Positions 1 through 9,118 of a DNA stretch of 41,501 nucleotides are shown here, one piece after another. Position numbers and translations under genes: made by a program. Position 1 is the stretch's first letter; every line of letters begins with the position of its first letter. Source of the DNA: Paeniroseomonas aquatica (lineage in GTDB: Bacteria > Pseudomonadota > Alphaproteobacteria > Acetobacterales > Acetobacteraceae). The stretch is from assembly GCF_030409335.1 (NCBI RefSeq), contig NZ_JAUFPN010000172.1:1-41501 (forward strand), read 5' to 3'. A model generated the notes under the pieces. That model was given only the letters and a program-made list of their open reading frames with translations. It was not told the DNA's origin and made no database searches.

Positions 1-33
1 CCATTCTGTGGCTACGGTAAATGTCCACAGGAC

Positions 34-999
34 CTAGCCCAGCGTGATCCCGGCGTCGCGCACCACCCGCGCCACGACCGGCCGCTGCGCCTCCATCCAG
101 GTGGCGAAGCCCTCCGGCGTGCTGCCGACCATCTCCGCCCCCAGCGGGTCCATGCGGGCGCGGGTGGCCGGGTCGCGGCAGGCTTCCGCTACCGCGGCGG
201 ACATCTTCAGCACGATGGCCTGCGGCACGGCGCTGCTGGCGAAGAGGCCGTTCCAGTCGTTCATGTCGTAGCCGGGAAAGCCGCTTTCGGCCAAGGTCGG
301 CACGTCCGGGAAGGCCGCGGTCCGCTGCGGGCTGGTCACCGCCAGGACGCGGGCCCGCCCGGCCTGCACCGGCGGACGGATGGAGGAGGTGGTGATCAGC
401 ACCGCATCCAGCACCCCCGCGGCGATGTCCCGCGCCGCATCGGCGCCGCCGCGATAGGGTGCGTGCACCAGCCGGATGCCGGCCAGCCGTTGGAACAGCT
501 CGCCGGCCAGATGCGCCATGCCGGCGGCGGGCGGCGTGCCGTAGCTGATGGTATTCGGCGCCGCCTTGGCCATGGCGATGAACTCGGCGATCGTCTTCGC
601 CGGGAAGTCGTGCTTCACCGCGATCACCTGCGGGAAGCTGGCGATCTGCGTCACCGGGGCGAAGGCGGTGCGGTAGTCGAAGCCGAGGTCGCGCATCAGC
701 AGCGGGTTGGTCAGCTGGTTCGCCGCGTCGACCAGGAAGCTGTAGCCATCGGGCGGCGATTGCAGCACCGCCTGGGCGGCGATCACCGCATTGCCGCCGG
801 TGCGGTTCTCGATGACGATGGACTGGCCGATGATCTCCTGTGCCTTCGCCGCGGCGCTGCGGGCGGCGGTATCGGCGGCGCCGCCGGCGGCGAAGGCGAC
901 CACCCAGCGCACCGGGCGCTGCGGCCATTCGGCCTGGGCGCGGGCGACGAAGGGGGTGCCGAGCGCGGCCCCCAGCAACAGGCGGCGGGGGAGGCTCAT
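34..999 (-). CDS. Bug-family periplasmic solute receptor (tripartite tricarboxylate transporter type)
   Basis: 321 residues. The N-terminus ([14 protein letters not shown]...ARAQA) is a twin-arginine-like export signal, followed by [16 protein letters not shown], the typical first strand of Bug (TctC-like) receptors. Further Bug hallmarks are [35 protein letters not shown] and [23 protein letters not shown]. Bug proteins bind carboxylates or other small organic ligands in the periplasm and hand them to TctAB membrane proteins, but no tctA or tctB is present here. The ATG overlaps the leuB stop by 4 nt (ATGA), so the gene is the last member of the leu operon and is probably translationally coupled to it. 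The ligand cannot be read from sequence; the operon suggests, without proving, a branched-chain acid or an intermediate of leucine metabolism. Confidence 0.92.
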   Translation of the reverse strand: MSLPRRLLLGAALGTPFVARAQAEWPQRPVRWVVAFAAGGAADTAARSAAAKAQEIIGQSIVIENRTGGNAVIAAQAVLQSPPDGYSFLVDAANQLTNPLLMRDLGFDYRTAFAPVTQIASFPQVIAVKHDFPAKTIAEFIAMAKAAPNTISYGTPPAAGMAHLAGELFQRLAGIRLVHAPYRGGADAARDIAAGVLDAVLITTSSIRPPVQAGRARVLAVTSPQRTAAFPDVPTLAESGFPGYDMNDWNGLFASSAVPQAIVLKMSAAVAEACRDPATRARMDPLGAEMVGSTPEGFATWMEAQRPVVARVVRDAGITLG

Positions 1000-2081
1000 G
1001 CGGCGCTCCTCAGGCTGGCGATGGCGGCGGCGACGGCATCGCCCATCGCCTGGGTGCCGAGCCTGGTCGCGCCCGGTTCCATGATGTCCCCGGTGCGGTA
1101 GCCCTCGGCCAGCACGCGGCGCACCGCGGCCTCGACCAGTGAAGCCGCCGCCTCCTGACCGCCGGAATGCCGCAGCATCATTGCCGCCGAGAGGATGGAG
1201 GCCAGCGGATTGGCGATGTCCTTCCCCGCGATATCCGGCGCCGAGCCATGCACCGGCTCATAGAGCCCGAGGCTCTCGGCATTCAGCGAGGCGGAGGGCA
1301 GCATGCCGATCGACCCCGTCAGCATCGCCGCCGCATCCGAGAGGATATCGCCGAAGATATTGCCGGTGACGATGACGTCGAAGTCGCGCGGCCGGCGGAT
1401 CAGGTGCATCGCCATGGCATCCACGTACTCGTGCCGCAGCTCCACATCCGGGTAGTCGCGGGCGACCTCGCCGACGAGCTCGCGCCAGAGCACGCTGGTC
1501 TCCAGCACATTGGCCTTGTCGACCGAGCAGAGCTGGCGGCGGCGGCGGCGGGCGGCCTGGAAGCCGGCATGGGCGACGCGGGCGACCTCGGCCTCGGTGT
1601 AGCGCATGGTGTTGTGGGCGCTGCGCCGGCCGGGCGTGCGGTCGATGCCGCGCGGGGTGCCGAAGTAGATGTCGCTGGTCAGCTCGCGCAGCACCACTAG
1701 GTCGACGCCCTCGATCACCTCCCGCCGCAGGGAGGAGGCGCCGAGCAGCTCGGGGAAGGCATAGACCGGGCGGAAGTTGGCGAAGAGGTCGAGCGCCTTG
1801 CGCAGCCGCAGCAGGCCGTGGCCGCCGCGGCTCTCGGGCGGGCGCAGGTCGCTCTCGTAGGTGCCGGCGGCGCCGAAGAGGATGCCCTCGGCGCGGCGGG
1901 CCGCTTCCAGCGTCGCCTCCGGCAGCGGGTCGCCGTGGGCGTCGAAGGCGCAGTCGCCGAGCAGCGCCTCCGTCATCTCGAATTGCGGGCCGTTGTTGGC
2001 CGAGAGGGCACGCAGCACCTTCACCGCCTGGGCGGTGACCTCCTGGCCGATCCCGTCGCCGGGCAGCACCGCGATCCTCAT
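996..2081 (-). CDS. leuB: 3-isopropylmalate dehydrogenase
   Basis: 361 residues, the normal LeuB length. LeuB oxidises and decarboxylates 3-isopropylmalate with NAD+ in leucine synthesis (cytoplasm). The N-terminus [15 protein letters not shown] is the classical nucleotide-proximal loop. [14 protein letters not shown] and [16 protein letters not shown] contain substrate-contacting residues, and [20 protein letters not shown] is the isocitrate/isopropylmalate dehydrogenase signature carrying the metal-binding Asp residues. The run of Arg around [14 protein letters not shown] is somewhat more basic than usual. The start overlaps the leuD stop by 4 nt (ATGA), and the stop overlaps the next gene in the same way. 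The order leuC-leuD-leuB is a common proteobacterial arrangement. Confidence 0.97.
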   Translation of the reverse strand: MRIAVLPGDGIGQEVTAQAVKVLRALSANNGPQFEMTEALLGDCAFDAHGDPLPEATLEAARRAEGILFGAAGTYESDLRPPESRGGHGLLRLRKALDLFANFRPVYAFPELLGASSLRREVIEGVDLVVLRELTSDIYFGTPRGIDRTPGRRSAHNTMRYTEAEVARVAHAGFQAARRRRRQLCSVDKANVLETSVLWRELVGEVARDYPDVELRHEYVDAMAMHLIRRPRDFDVIVTGNIFGDILSDAAAMLTGSIGMLPSASLNAESLGLYEPVHGSAPDIAGKDIANPLASILSAAMMLRHSGGQEAAASLVEAAVRRVLAEGYRTGDIMEPGATRLGTQAMGDAVAAAIASLRSAA

Positions 2082-2683
2082 CGGCTATTCTCCCGGCCGT
2101 AGCGGCGTTCGAAGGCGGCGATGTCTTCCTCGAAGGACAAGGTCAGGCCCAGCTCATCCACGCCGTTCAGCAGGCAGTGCTTGGCGAAGGGGTCGAGGTC
2201 GAAGCCATGCGTCGTGCCGTCGGGGAAGGTCACCGTCTGGCTCGGCAGGTCGACCGAGACGGTGGCGCCGGGGGCGGCTTCCAGTTGGGCGATGAGGTCG
2301 ACCACCGCCTCGGCCGGCAGCCTCACCGGCAGCAGGCCGTTCTTGAAGCTGTTGTTCTGGAAGATGTCGCCGAAGCTGGGGGCGATGGCGCAGCGGAAAC
2401 CGCCGTCGTGCAGCGCCCAGACCGCGCTCTCGCGCGACGACCCGCAGGCGAAATTCTTGCCGGCGACGATCACCTGGGCGCCGCGCCAGGGTGGCTGGTT
2501 CAGCGGGAATTCGGGGTTCTCCTCCTCGCTGCCCGGCAGGCGGCGGGCGTCGTGGAACAGGAAGGCCGCATGGTCCACCTCGCGCGGGCGGGACAGGTAG
2601 CGGGCGGGGATGATCTGGTCGGTGTCGATGTTCGGCCGGGCGATGGGCACGGCGACGGCATCGAGGTGGACGAAGGCTTCCAT
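2078..2683 (-). CDS. leuD: 3-isopropylmalate dehydratase small subunit
   Basis: 201 residues, normal for the family. LeuD is the swivelling small subunit which, with LeuC, isomerises 2-isopropylmalate to 3-isopropylmalate. The start [20 protein letters not shown] is chosen because it gives family length and immediately precedes the conserved [13 protein letters not shown] segment; longer in-frame extensions translate to low-complexity sequence antisense to or overlapping leuC. Other conserved parts are [21 protein letters not shown] (substrate-binding loop) and [20 protein letters not shown]. The ATG overlaps the leuC stop by one base (TGATG), and the stop overlaps leuB by 4 nt, so tight translational coupling is expected. 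Confidence 0.97.
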   Translation of the reverse strand: MEAFVHLDAVAVPIARPNIDTDQIIPARYLSRPREVDHAAFLFHDARRLPGSEEENPEFPLNQPPWRGAQVIVAGKNFACGSSRESAVWALHDGGFRCAIAPSFGDIFQNNSFKNGLLPVRLPAEAVVDLIAQLEAAPGATVSVDLPSQTVTFPDGTTHGFDLDPFAKHCLLNGVDELGLTLSFEEDIAAFERRYGRENSR

Positions 2684-4110
2684 CAGGCCTCTCCCGCCAG
2701 CAGCTTGCGGACATCGGTGAAATGGCCGGTGACGGCCGCGGCGGCGGCCATGGCCGGGCTGACCAGATGGGTCCGGGCGCCCGGGCCCTGGCGGCCCATG
2801 AAGTTGCGGTTGCTGGTGGAGGCGACCCGCACCCCCGGCGCCGCGATGTCCCCGTTGGTGCCGAGGCACATGGAACAGCCCGGCTCCCGCCAGGCGAAGC
2901 CGGCGGCGCGGAAGACCTCGTGCAGCCCCTCAGCCTCGGCCTGGCGCTTCACCGGCTCGCTCCCCGGGACGACCCAGGCCTCGACGCCGGCGGCCACCTG
3001 CCGCCCGCGGGCGACGTCGGCGGCGGCGCGCATGTCCTCAATCCGGGAATTGGTGCAGGAGCCGATGAAGACCCGGTCCACCGGCAGGGTATCCAGCCGG
3101 GTGCCGGCGGTCAGGCCCATGTAGTCCAGCATGCGGTGCATCACCTCGCGGCGTTCCTCGTCCGCCGCATCGGCCGGGTCGGGGATGCTGCCGCCGATCG
3201 GCAGGGCGTCCTCGGGGCTGTTGCCCCAGGTGACCATCGGCTCGATGGCGCTGCCGTCCAGCGTGACCTCGGCATCGAAGGTGGCGCCGGGGTCGCTCGG
3301 CAGGCGCTTCCAGCGCGCGACCGCGTCGTCCCAATCGGCCGGGGCATAGGGGCGGCCCTTGATATAGGCGTAGGTGGTCTCGTCGGGGGCCACCATGCCG
3401 GCGCGGCCACCGGCCTCGATCGACATGTTGCAGAGGGTGAGGCGGCCTTCCATGGACAGGCCGCGGATGACGCTGCCGGCGTATTCGATCACATGCCCGG
3501 TCGCCCCGGCGGCGCTGATCTGGGCGATGATGGCCAGGATCACGTCCTTGGCGGTCACGCCATCCCCGAGCGTCCCGTCGACGGTGATGCGCATGGTCTT
3601 CGGCTTGCGCTGCCAGAGGGTTTGCGTGGCCAGCACATGCGCCACCTCGGTGCTGCCGATGCCGAAGGCCAGCGCGCCGAGGGCGCCATGGGTCGAGGTA
3701 TGGCTGTCGCCGCAGACCAGCAGCATCCCCGGCTGGGACAGGCCGGTCTCCGGCCCGACCACGTGGATGATGCCCTGGTTGGGGTCGCCCAGGCCGAACA
3801 TGCGGATGCCGTGCTCGGCGGTGTTGCGGGCCAGCTTCTCCACCATCTCGCGGTGGCGGGGATCCTGGATCTCGGCGATGGTGCGGCTGTCGGTCGCCAC
3901 GTAATGATCGGGGGTGGCGAAGGTGCGGTCGGGCGCCCGGGGCTTCACGCCGCGCTTGCGCAGCACGTCGAAGGCGGTGGCGCCGCCATCGTGCAGCAGG
4001 TGGCGGTCGACATAGAGCAGGGTCTGGCCATCCTCCCGGTCCAGCACCCGGTGGCGGTCCCAGATCTTCTCGAACATCGTGCGCGGCAGGTCGTCGAATT
4101 GCTCGGACAT
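2683..4110 (-). CDS. leuC: 3-isopropylmalate dehydratase large subunit
   Basis: 475 residues. LeuC is the [4Fe-4S] aconitase-family large subunit of isopropylmalate isomerase. [20 protein letters not shown] matches the LeuC N-terminus (TLFEKIWxxH). Downstream come [11 protein letters not shown], the [20 protein letters not shown] motif with the first cluster Cys, and [18 protein letters not shown] and [13 protein letters not shown], which supply the other cluster Cys ligands. The open frame extends far upstream, but that part lies antisense to the MFS gene and is not LeuC-like, so the ATG at 4110 is the sensible start. It is the first gene of the operon leuC-leuD-leuB-Bug; a 164-bp divergent intergenic region separates it from the MFS gene. 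Confidence 0.97.
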   Translation of the reverse strand: MSEQFDDLPRTMFEKIWDRHRVLDREDGQTLLYVDRHLLHDGGATAFDVLRKRGVKPRAPDRTFATPDHYVATDSRTIAEIQDPRHREMVEKLARNTAEHGIRMFGLGDPNQGIIHVVGPETGLSQPGMLLVCGDSHTSTHGALGALAFGIGSTEVAHVLATQTLWQRKPKTMRITVDGTLGDGVTAKDVILAIIAQISAAGATGHVIEYAGSVIRGLSMEGRLTLCNMSIEAGGRAGMVAPDETTYAYIKGRPYAPADWDDAVARWKRLPSDPGATFDAEVTLDGSAIEPMVTWGNSPEDALPIGGSIPDPADAADEERREVMHRMLDYMGLTAGTRLDTLPVDRVFIGSCTNSRIEDMRAAADVARGRQVAAGVEAWVVPGSEPVKRQAEAEGLHEVFRAAGFAWREPGCSMCLGTNGDIAAPGVRVASTSNRNFMGRQGPGARTHLVSPAMAAAAAVTGHFTDVRKLLAGEA

Positions 4111-4274
4111 GGGCTTCCTCGGATCGTTGCTGCGATCCTGCGACCATGGAGGGTTGCGGTCCAGTGGGGGCAGCCCCGCTTCGGCCGCCGCTTCCCTTGC
4201 CGGCGCATCGGGCCGATCCTGGCGATCCGGCCAGGAGACCCCATCTGGACCGGAGGGAACGAAGGACGCCAAGC
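4111..4274. promoter_or_regulatory. Divergent promoter region leuC / MFS transporter with a small inverted repeat
   Basis: This 164-bp stretch separates the divergently read leuC and MFS genes and must hold promoters for both. It contains a perfect 6-bp inverted repeat, CCTGGC (4218-4223) and GCCAGG (4230-4235), around a 6-base centre, which could be an operator half-site pair or a small hairpin. A good ribosome binding site, GAAGGA, lies at 4261-4266, eight bases before the ATG at 4275. No convincing -35/-10 pair can be chosen by eye. No short leucine-rich leader peptide with an early stop is present on the leuC side. Confidence 0.4.
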
Positions 4275-4343
4275 ATGGCCCAGCAGGGCACCACTGGCTG
4301 GACCAGGCCGGAACTCCGGCAGCTGACGCTGGTCTCGGGCGCA
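4275..4343 (+). pseudogene. Severed N-terminus of the MFS transporter (apparent 1-nt frameshift)
   Basis: From ATG 4275, preceded by a good ribosome binding site, the frame reads [20 protein letters not shown] then SGA, and is then lost. Continuing in the frame one base earlier from about 4342 gives [18 protein letters not shown], which runs into the MFS protein. In this MFS family the N-terminus is of the form [27 protein letters not shown], so the two pieces look like one ancestral start split by loss of a single base near 4341-4343. This is either a real mutation or a sequencing/assembly error. Confidence 0.7.
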
Positions 4344-4356
4344 TCTCGTCAGCCAT

Positions 4357-5472
4357 GTGCATCAGCTCGTCCTGCCGCCGCTGTTTCCGCTGCTGCGGGA
4401 CCGGATGGACGTCAGCTTCGTCGAGCTGGCGCTGGCCCTGACCCTCTACAACGTCGTCTCCGGCGTGGTGCAGACCCCACTGGGCTTCGCGGTCGACCGC
4501 TACGGCTCCCGCCGGATGCTGATCGCCGCCCTGCTGCTGGGCGCGACCGCGCTGGGCATGCTGGCGCTGACCCCGACCTATCCGATGCTGCTGGCCGCCG
4601 CCGTGCTGCTCGGCGTCGCCAACGCCGTCTATCACCCCGCCGACTACGAGATGCTGGGCCGGAGCATCGGCGAGGCGCGGATCGGCCGGGCCTTCTCCAT
4701 CCATACCTTCGCCGGCTACCTCGGCGGCGCCATGACGCCGGCGCTGCTGATCGGCGTCTCCAGCTTCGCCGGGCTCGAGGCGGCGCTGGCGGCGGCCGGG
4801 GCGCTTGGACTGATCGCCGCCGTGCCGCTGCTGCTGGCCGGCGAGCCCGCCCCGGTGGCCCGCGCCGCGACGCAGGCGGCGGCGCCCCGTGGCGGGTCCC
4901 TGCTGACCCCGGCCATCATCATGCTGACCGTCTTCTTCACCCTGCTGGCCCTGGCCCAGGGCGGGGTGACCAATTTCTCGGTCGTCGCCCTGGTCAACGG
5001 CCATGGCATCGACTTCGCGCTCGCTAACATCGCCCTCAGCGCCTTTCTGCTGTCGAGCGCCATCGGCGTGCTGGCCGGCGGCGTCATCGCCGACCGGACG
5101 ACGCGGCATGGTGATGTCGCGGCGCTCGGCTTCGGCGGGACCGGGGTGCTGATCGGGCTGGTCGGGCTGGTGCCGCTGAGCAGCGTGGTGCTGGTCGGGG
5201 TCATGGGTCTGGCCGGCTTCCTCTCCGGCATGATCATGCCGTCGCGGGACATGCTGGTGCGGGCCGCGGCACCGCCGGGCGCGGTGGGCCGGGTCTTCGG
5301 CATCGTCACCACCGGCTTCAACATCGGCGGCGCGGTCGGGCCGGTGATCTATGGCGCGCTGCTCGACCACGGCAAGCCGCTGCTGGTCTTCGCCGCCGCC
5401 GTGCTCTTCATCATCGCCACCATGGCGCTGGCCATGGTCAGCGAGCGGCGGCGGGTGGTCGTGGCCGAATAG
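4357..5472 (+). CDS. MFS transporter, fosmidomycin-resistance-like (N-terminus probably frameshifted)
   Basis: 371 residues from a GTG start. It is a multi-pass inner-membrane transporter with about 11-12 hydrophobic helices. The loop [13 protein letters not shown] between helices 2 and 3 is the MFS A-motif (G-x-x-x-D-R-x-G-x-R), and the second half repeats it at [32 protein letters not shown] resembles the fosmidomycin-resistance (Fsr) branch. Without the upstream piece at 4275-4343 about 28 residues, including the start of helix 1, are missing. The GTG at 4357 has no clear ribosome binding site, whereas ATG 4275 does. The gene may therefore be inactive, translated at a low level, or intact in the organism if the missing base is a sequencing error. 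The stop TAG is 10 bases before the next start, so the two form an operon. The substrate is unknown. Confidence 0.85.
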   Translation: MHQLVLPPLFPLLRDRMDVSFVELALALTLYNVVSGVVQTPLGFAVDRYGSRRMLIAALLLGATALGMLALTPTYPMLLAAAVLLGVANAVYHPADYEMLGRSIGEARIGRAFSIHTFAGYLGGAMTPALLIGVSSFAGLEAALAAAGALGLIAAVPLLLAGEPAPVARAATQAAAPRGGSLLTPAIIMLTVFFTLLALAQGGVTNFSVVALVNGHGIDFALANIALSAFLLSSAIGVLAGGVIADRTTRHGDVAALGFGGTGVLIGLVGLVPLSSVVLVGVMGLAGFLSGMIMPSRDMLVRAAAPPGAVGRVFGIVTTGFNIGGAVGPVIYGALLDHGKPLLVFAAAVLFIIATMALAMVSERRRVVVAE

Positions 5473-5482
5473 GGGGATGCGG

Positions 5483-6457
5483 ATGCTGGAATTGACGAGG
5501 CGTGGGGCGCTCGGTGCGGGCGCGGCCCTGCTGGCGGCGGGTGGGGCGCGGGCGGCCGGCTGGCCGGACCGGCCGGTGCGCTTCATCGTGCCCTATACCC
5601 CGGGCGGCACCACCGACGTGGCGGCGCGCTTCGTCGCGGAGCCGCTGTCCCGGGCGCTGGGCCAGCCGGTGGTGGTGGAGAACCGCCCGGGCGCCAACAG
5701 CATCGTCGGCGCCGGCGCGGTCGCGGCCAGCCCTGCGGATGGCTATAGTTTCGCCGTCGTCATCGGCGCCCATGCCGCCAATGCCACGCTCTACAAGGGC
5801 AAGCTGCCCTTCGACCCGGTCACCAGCTTCGCCCCGGTCTCGCTGATGATGCTGGCGCCGCTGGTCATGGGGGCCAGCGCGAAGATGCCCTTCGCCGACC
5901 TCCCGGGGATGCTGGCTTATGCCAGGGCGCGGCCGGGGGCACTGAACTACGGCTCCAGCGGGATCGGCGCCGCGGCGCATCTGACGATGGAGGATCTGCA
6001 GACCCGGACGGGGGTCCAGATGACGCATATCCCCTACCGGGGGACGGCGCCGGCGCTGCAGGACCTGATCTCCGGCAATATCGGAGTGATGTTCGACAGC
6101 TATTCCTCGCTGCGGGCGCAGTTCGAGAGCGGCTCGGTCAAGCCGATCGGCTTCGCCAGCGCCGCCCGCCCGGCCTGGGCGCCGGAGATCCCGACGCTGG
6201 CAGAGGGCGGGCTGGCGGATTTCGTGTCTTCGACCTGGTGCCTGCTGCTGGCACCGGCGAATACCCCGCGGGAGATCGTGGCGCGGGTCTCGGCCGAGGT
6301 GGCGAAGATCGTGAAGGACCCGGCGGCGGCGGAGCGGCTGCGCAACCTCGGCTTCGATGCGGTGGGCAGCACGCCGGAGGAAGCGGGCGTCTTCCTACGC
6401 GGCGAGGTCGACCGCTGGGCCAAGGTCATCACCGCCGCCAATGTGACGGTGGAGTAG
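5483..6457 (+). CDS. Bug-family periplasmic solute receptor
   Basis: 324 residues. ATG 5483 ([20 protein letters not shown]) is preferred because AGGGGG at 5471-5476 is six bases upstream; ATG 5477 is a possible alternative but abuts that site. A Tat-like signal ([20 protein letters not shown]) leads into [57 protein letters not shown] and [19 protein letters not shown], all Bug hallmarks. It follows the MFS gene by 10 bp, so the two are probably co-transcribed; Bug receptors normally work with TctAB, which is missing here. The stop at 6457 directly abuts the stop of the convergent enoyl-CoA hydratase gene, leaving no room for a separate terminator. Confidence 0.93.
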   Translation: MLELTRRGALGAGAALLAAGGARAAGWPDRPVRFIVPYTPGGTTDVAARFVAEPLSRALGQPVVVENRPGANSIVGAGAVAASPADGYSFAVVIGAHAANATLYKGKLPFDPVTSFAPVSLMMLAPLVMGASAKMPFADLPGMLAYARARPGALNYGSSGIGAAAHLTMEDLQTRTGVQMTHIPYRGTAPALQDLISGNIGVMFDSYSSLRAQFESGSVKPIGFASAARPAWAPEIPTLAEGGLADFVSSTWCLLLAPANTPREIVARVSAEVAKIVKDPAAAERLRNLGFDAVGSTPEEAGVFLRGEVDRWAKVITAANVTVE

Positions 6458-7237
6458 TCAGCCCCCCGTGAAGTCCGGCTTCCGGCGGCCGAGGAAGGCC
6501 GCGACCCCCTCGGCGAAATCGGCGGTGCCGGCGAAGGCGAGGAAGGCGGCTTCCTCGGCCTCCAGCTGGGCCGGCAGGGGGCGGGTGCCGGCGGCGCGCA
6601 GCAGGGCCTTGGCGCGGCCGAAGGCCAGCGTCGGGCCGCTGGCGAGCTGCTGGGCCAGGGCCTCGGTCGCGGCCTCCAGCTCGGTGGCGGGGACCGCGCG
6701 GTTGACCAGCCCGGCGGCCAGCGCCGCGCGCCCATCCAGCTCATCCCCCAGCAGCGCCATGCCCAGGGCGCCGCGCAGCCCGAGCAGCCGCGGCAGCACC
6801 CAGGTGCCGCCGCAATCCGGCACGGTGCCGAGCTTGAGGTAGCCCAGGGCGAAGCGCGCCTCCTCCGCCGCGATCGCCAGGTCGGCGCCGAAGGCAAGCG
6901 ACAGGCCGGCACCGGCCGCCGCCCCCTGGACGCTGGCCAGCACCGGGACGGGCAGGGCGGCCAGCCCTGCCACCGCCTCATGCATCGGGCCGAGGATGCG
7001 GCGGATCTCGGCGAGCGCCTGCGGCCCCTGGAAGGCGCCGATGTCGCCGCCGGCCATGAAGGCCCGGCCGGCGCCGCACAGCACGACACAGCGCAGGTCG
7101 GGGTCCTGCGGCAGCAGGGCGACGGCCTCCCGCAGCGCGGCAGCCATGTCGGCATCGATGGCGTTCAGCCGCTCGGGCCGGTTGAAGCGGAGGCGGGTGA
7201 CGGCGCCGGAGCGCTCGACGATCAGGGGGTTCGACAT
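6458..7237 (-). CDS. Enoyl-CoA hydratase/isomerase family protein (PaaG-like)
   Basis: 259 residues with a crotonase fold. The start MSNPLIVERSGAVTRLRFNR matches the family N-terminus; upstream extension is low-complexity. RPERLNAIDADM is followed by the oxyanion-hole segment GAGRAFMAGGDIGAF and by GAAAGAGLSLAFGADLAIAA. The active-site segment ARFALGYLKLGTVPDCGGTW has Asp (PDCGG) where true hydratases carry Glu, as in PaaG-type isomerases (established for that family). This suggests a double-bond isomerase or ring-opening isomerase on a CoA thioester rather than a beta-oxidation hydratase. It lies 63 bp downstream of the TPR gene on the same strand, with a strong hairpin between them. Confidence 0.9.
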   Translation of the reverse strand: MSNPLIVERSGAVTRLRFNRPERLNAIDADMAAALREAVALLPQDPDLRCVVLCGAGRAFMAGGDIGAFQGPQALAEIRRILGPMHEAVAGLAALPVPVLASVQGAAAGAGLSLAFGADLAIAAEEARFALGYLKLGTVPDCGGTWVLPRLLGLRGALGMALLGDELDGRAALAAGLVNRAVPATELEAATEALAQQLASGPTLAFGRAKALLRAAGTRPLPAQLEAEEAAFLAFAGTADFAEGVAAFLGRRKPDFTGG

Positions 7238-7248
7238 GGCGGTAGCCT

Positions 7249-7281
7249 GCCCCGGGCCGGGCGATTGCGAAAGCCCGGGGC
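7249..7281. terminator. Hairpin between TPR gene and enoyl-CoA hydratase gene
   Basis: A perfect 9-bp inverted repeat, GCCCCGGGC (7249-7257) and GCCCGGGGC (7273-7281), encloses a 15-base loop, 20 bases after the TPR stop. No T-tract follows on either strand, so it may be a weak terminator, an mRNA-stabilising hairpin or an operator overlapping the leader of the hydratase gene. Confidence 0.45.
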
Positions 7282-7300
7282 TGTCCCCTGGTGCCATGGG

Positions 7301-8917
7301 CTACCGGGCGAGGAAGGTCCTGGCCCGGTCGAGGTCGGGCTGCGGGCTTTCGGCCCGGGCGGCGATCTCCATCAGCTGGACGTAATGGCGCCGCGCGGCA
7401 TCGCGGTCACCGGCCTGGTCGGCGGCCATGGCTGCACCGTTCACGGCACGGAACCGGCGCGGCTCGGTCTGCTGCACCGCTTCGAATTCACGCTGCGCCT
7501 CGGCCGGACGCTGCATGGCCAGCAGCATCTCGCCCAGCTGCTCCCGGGCCGGCATCAGCGGCCCGGGGGTGACCGGGTGCTTGTCGGTCCGGCCCTCCCG
7601 CTCGGCCGCCTCACGCAGCATCGCCAGCCCCTGGTCGCGCTGGCCGCGGCTGAAGGCGACCCAGCCCTGGGCGGCAATGCGTTGGATCTCCACCTGTTCC
7701 TGCCAATAGGCGTCGCGGCCTTCGAGCGCGGAGGCCACGGCCTGCAGTGCCGCGATATCAGCCATCGCCGCCTCCGGCCGGCCGGCGCGGGCAGCGCCGA
7801 GGGCGCGGGCGAAGTGGGTGATGGCATCGACATAGGGCACCCCGAAGCGGCGCGTGCCCAGACCGGCTGCACCCTCCCAGTCGCCCTGTTCCAGTGCCAG
7901 CCGGGCCGGCATCGCCGCCAGGGCGAAGCCGCCGATCGGGCGGTCCGGCGTCCAGCTATCCAGCCGGCGCAACCCGGCCACCACCTGCTGCGCCGCCCGT
8001 GGCTGGCCGGTCTGGAGGTAGCCATAGACCATGTAGTCCATGGCGTGGATCTCGTCGAAGGTCTCCTCCCTTGCCCGGGCGGTCTGGGCGGACCGGCGGT
8101 TGGTCTCGATCGAATCCTCCCAGCGGCCGACCCGGGTGAAGATATGGGACGGCATGTGCAGCGCATGCGGGGCATCCGCCGCCAGGGCGGCGTAGCGTTC
8201 CGCCGCGGCGATCCCGCGGCCGGCGAGGGCCGGCACGTCATAGGTGTGGATGAGGTAGTGCACCACGCCGGGATGCCGCGGCTGACGGGCGAGCTCGCCT
8301 TCCAGGATCTTCGCCGCGCGGAGCTGGCGGGCATAGGTCTTGTCGGTGGCCGGCGCCGCCATGTTCAACGCCAGCGCATACTGGATGGCCACCTCCGGGT
8401 CATCCGGGAAGCGCTGGTGCAGCCGCGCCATCGCCTCCTCGTACTGGCCTATGCGGGCGCGATGGCCCGGCCCGTCGTCACCGGCGAAGAGCAGCAGCAG
8501 CGCGGCGATGAAGCCGGCCTCCCGCTCGGATGGCGGCCCGATGCGCTGCGCCTGTTCCAGCCCGGCCCGGCCTTCGCGCAGGTTGGCGGCGACCGGGGGC
8601 GTGAAGGGGTTGTTCAGCAGGGTCAGGGCACGGCCCCAGTACGCCATCGCGCAATTCGGGTCCTGCCGCAGCACGTCGTCGAAGCGCTGACGCGCCGCCT
8701 GGTACCAGAAGGAGTGCTGCAGCTTGATCGCTTCGTTGAAGCCGGCCTGGACATTCGCGGCGCAGCTGACCGGGAAGTTCAGCTCGCCCAACGTCGCCGG
8801 TGACGCACCGGCATGGGCATGGTCGTGCTGCTGCGCGGAGGCCATTGGCGTGACCGCCGGGCACGCCAGGCTGATCCCGCCCAGCAAGGCCAGGCGTGCG
8901 GCAAGGCGACGGGACAT
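7301..8917 (-). CDS. Exported tetratricopeptide-repeat protein, function unknown
   Basis: 538 residues. The start is the ATG at 8917, preceded by a strong purine-rich site (AAGGGAGGAAG). The N-terminus MSRRLAARLALLGGISLACP is a signal peptide ending near ASAQQ, followed by a His-rich stretch (HDHAHAG). TPR-like helices include ASFW-type repeats such as WYQAARQRFDDVLRQDPNCA (about residues 75-95), RLHQRFPDDPEVAIQYALAL and AEAQREFEAVQQTEPRRF near the C-terminus. MPSHIFTRVGRWEDSIETNR is a segment found in many uncharacterised bacterial TPR proteins. It is probably periplasmic. No catalytic motif is visible, so I name no reaction. It sits downstream of the rpsA terminator, so it should have its own promoter in 8918-9055. 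Confidence 0.88.
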   Translation of the reverse strand: MSRRLAARLALLGGISLACPAVTPMASAQQHDHAHAGASPATLGELNFPVSCAANVQAGFNEAIKLQHSFWYQAARQRFDDVLRQDPNCAMAYWGRALTLLNNPFTPPVAANLREGRAGLEQAQRIGPPSEREAGFIAALLLLFAGDDGPGHRARIGQYEEAMARLHQRFPDDPEVAIQYALALNMAAPATDKTYARQLRAAKILEGELARQPRHPGVVHYLIHTYDVPALAGRGIAAAERYAALAADAPHALHMPSHIFTRVGRWEDSIETNRRSAQTARAREETFDEIHAMDYMVYGYLQTGQPRAAQQVVAGLRRLDSWTPDRPIGGFALAAMPARLALEQGDWEGAAGLGTRRFGVPYVDAITHFARALGAARAGRPEAAMADIAALQAVASALEGRDAYWQEQVEIQRIAAQGWVAFSRGQRDQGLAMLREAAEREGRTDKHPVTPGPLMPAREQLGEMLLAMQRPAEAQREFEAVQQTEPRRFRAVNGAAMAADQAGDRDAARRHYVQLMEIAARAESPQPDLDRARTFLAR

Positions 8918-9055
8918 GGCTTCCTCCCTTGGCGGCCTGGCCGGTGTCCTGCCGGGTCGCAAGGGAAATTGGTAATCCTTGCCGATTGCGTCCCGTTAGT
9001 GGAATCGGGAGCGCCGCATCACTTCCGCGTATGGCCGCGGCAGGCCCCAGGCATG

Positions 9056-9086
9056 AAAAAGGCCGGCGGGGTTGCCCCCGCCGGCC
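9056..9086 (-). terminator. Rho-independent terminator of rpsA
   Basis: On the minus strand an 11-bp perfect stem, GGCCGGCGGGG (9076-9086) with CCCCGCCGGCC (9061-9071), and a GCAA tetraloop is followed directly by five T residues (9056-9060). It starts 32 bases after the rpsA stop codon. This is the clearest intrinsic terminator in the window. Confidence 0.92.
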
Positions 9087-9118
9087 CTGGTCCGTCCCGC
9101 CTCGCGGCGAGCCGGATC

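Noticed and set aside
4111-4274. Leucine attenuator leader upstream of leuC
   Set aside because: A frame starting [15 protein letters not shown] contains several Leu codons, but it has no early stop and no terminator/antiterminator pair follows.
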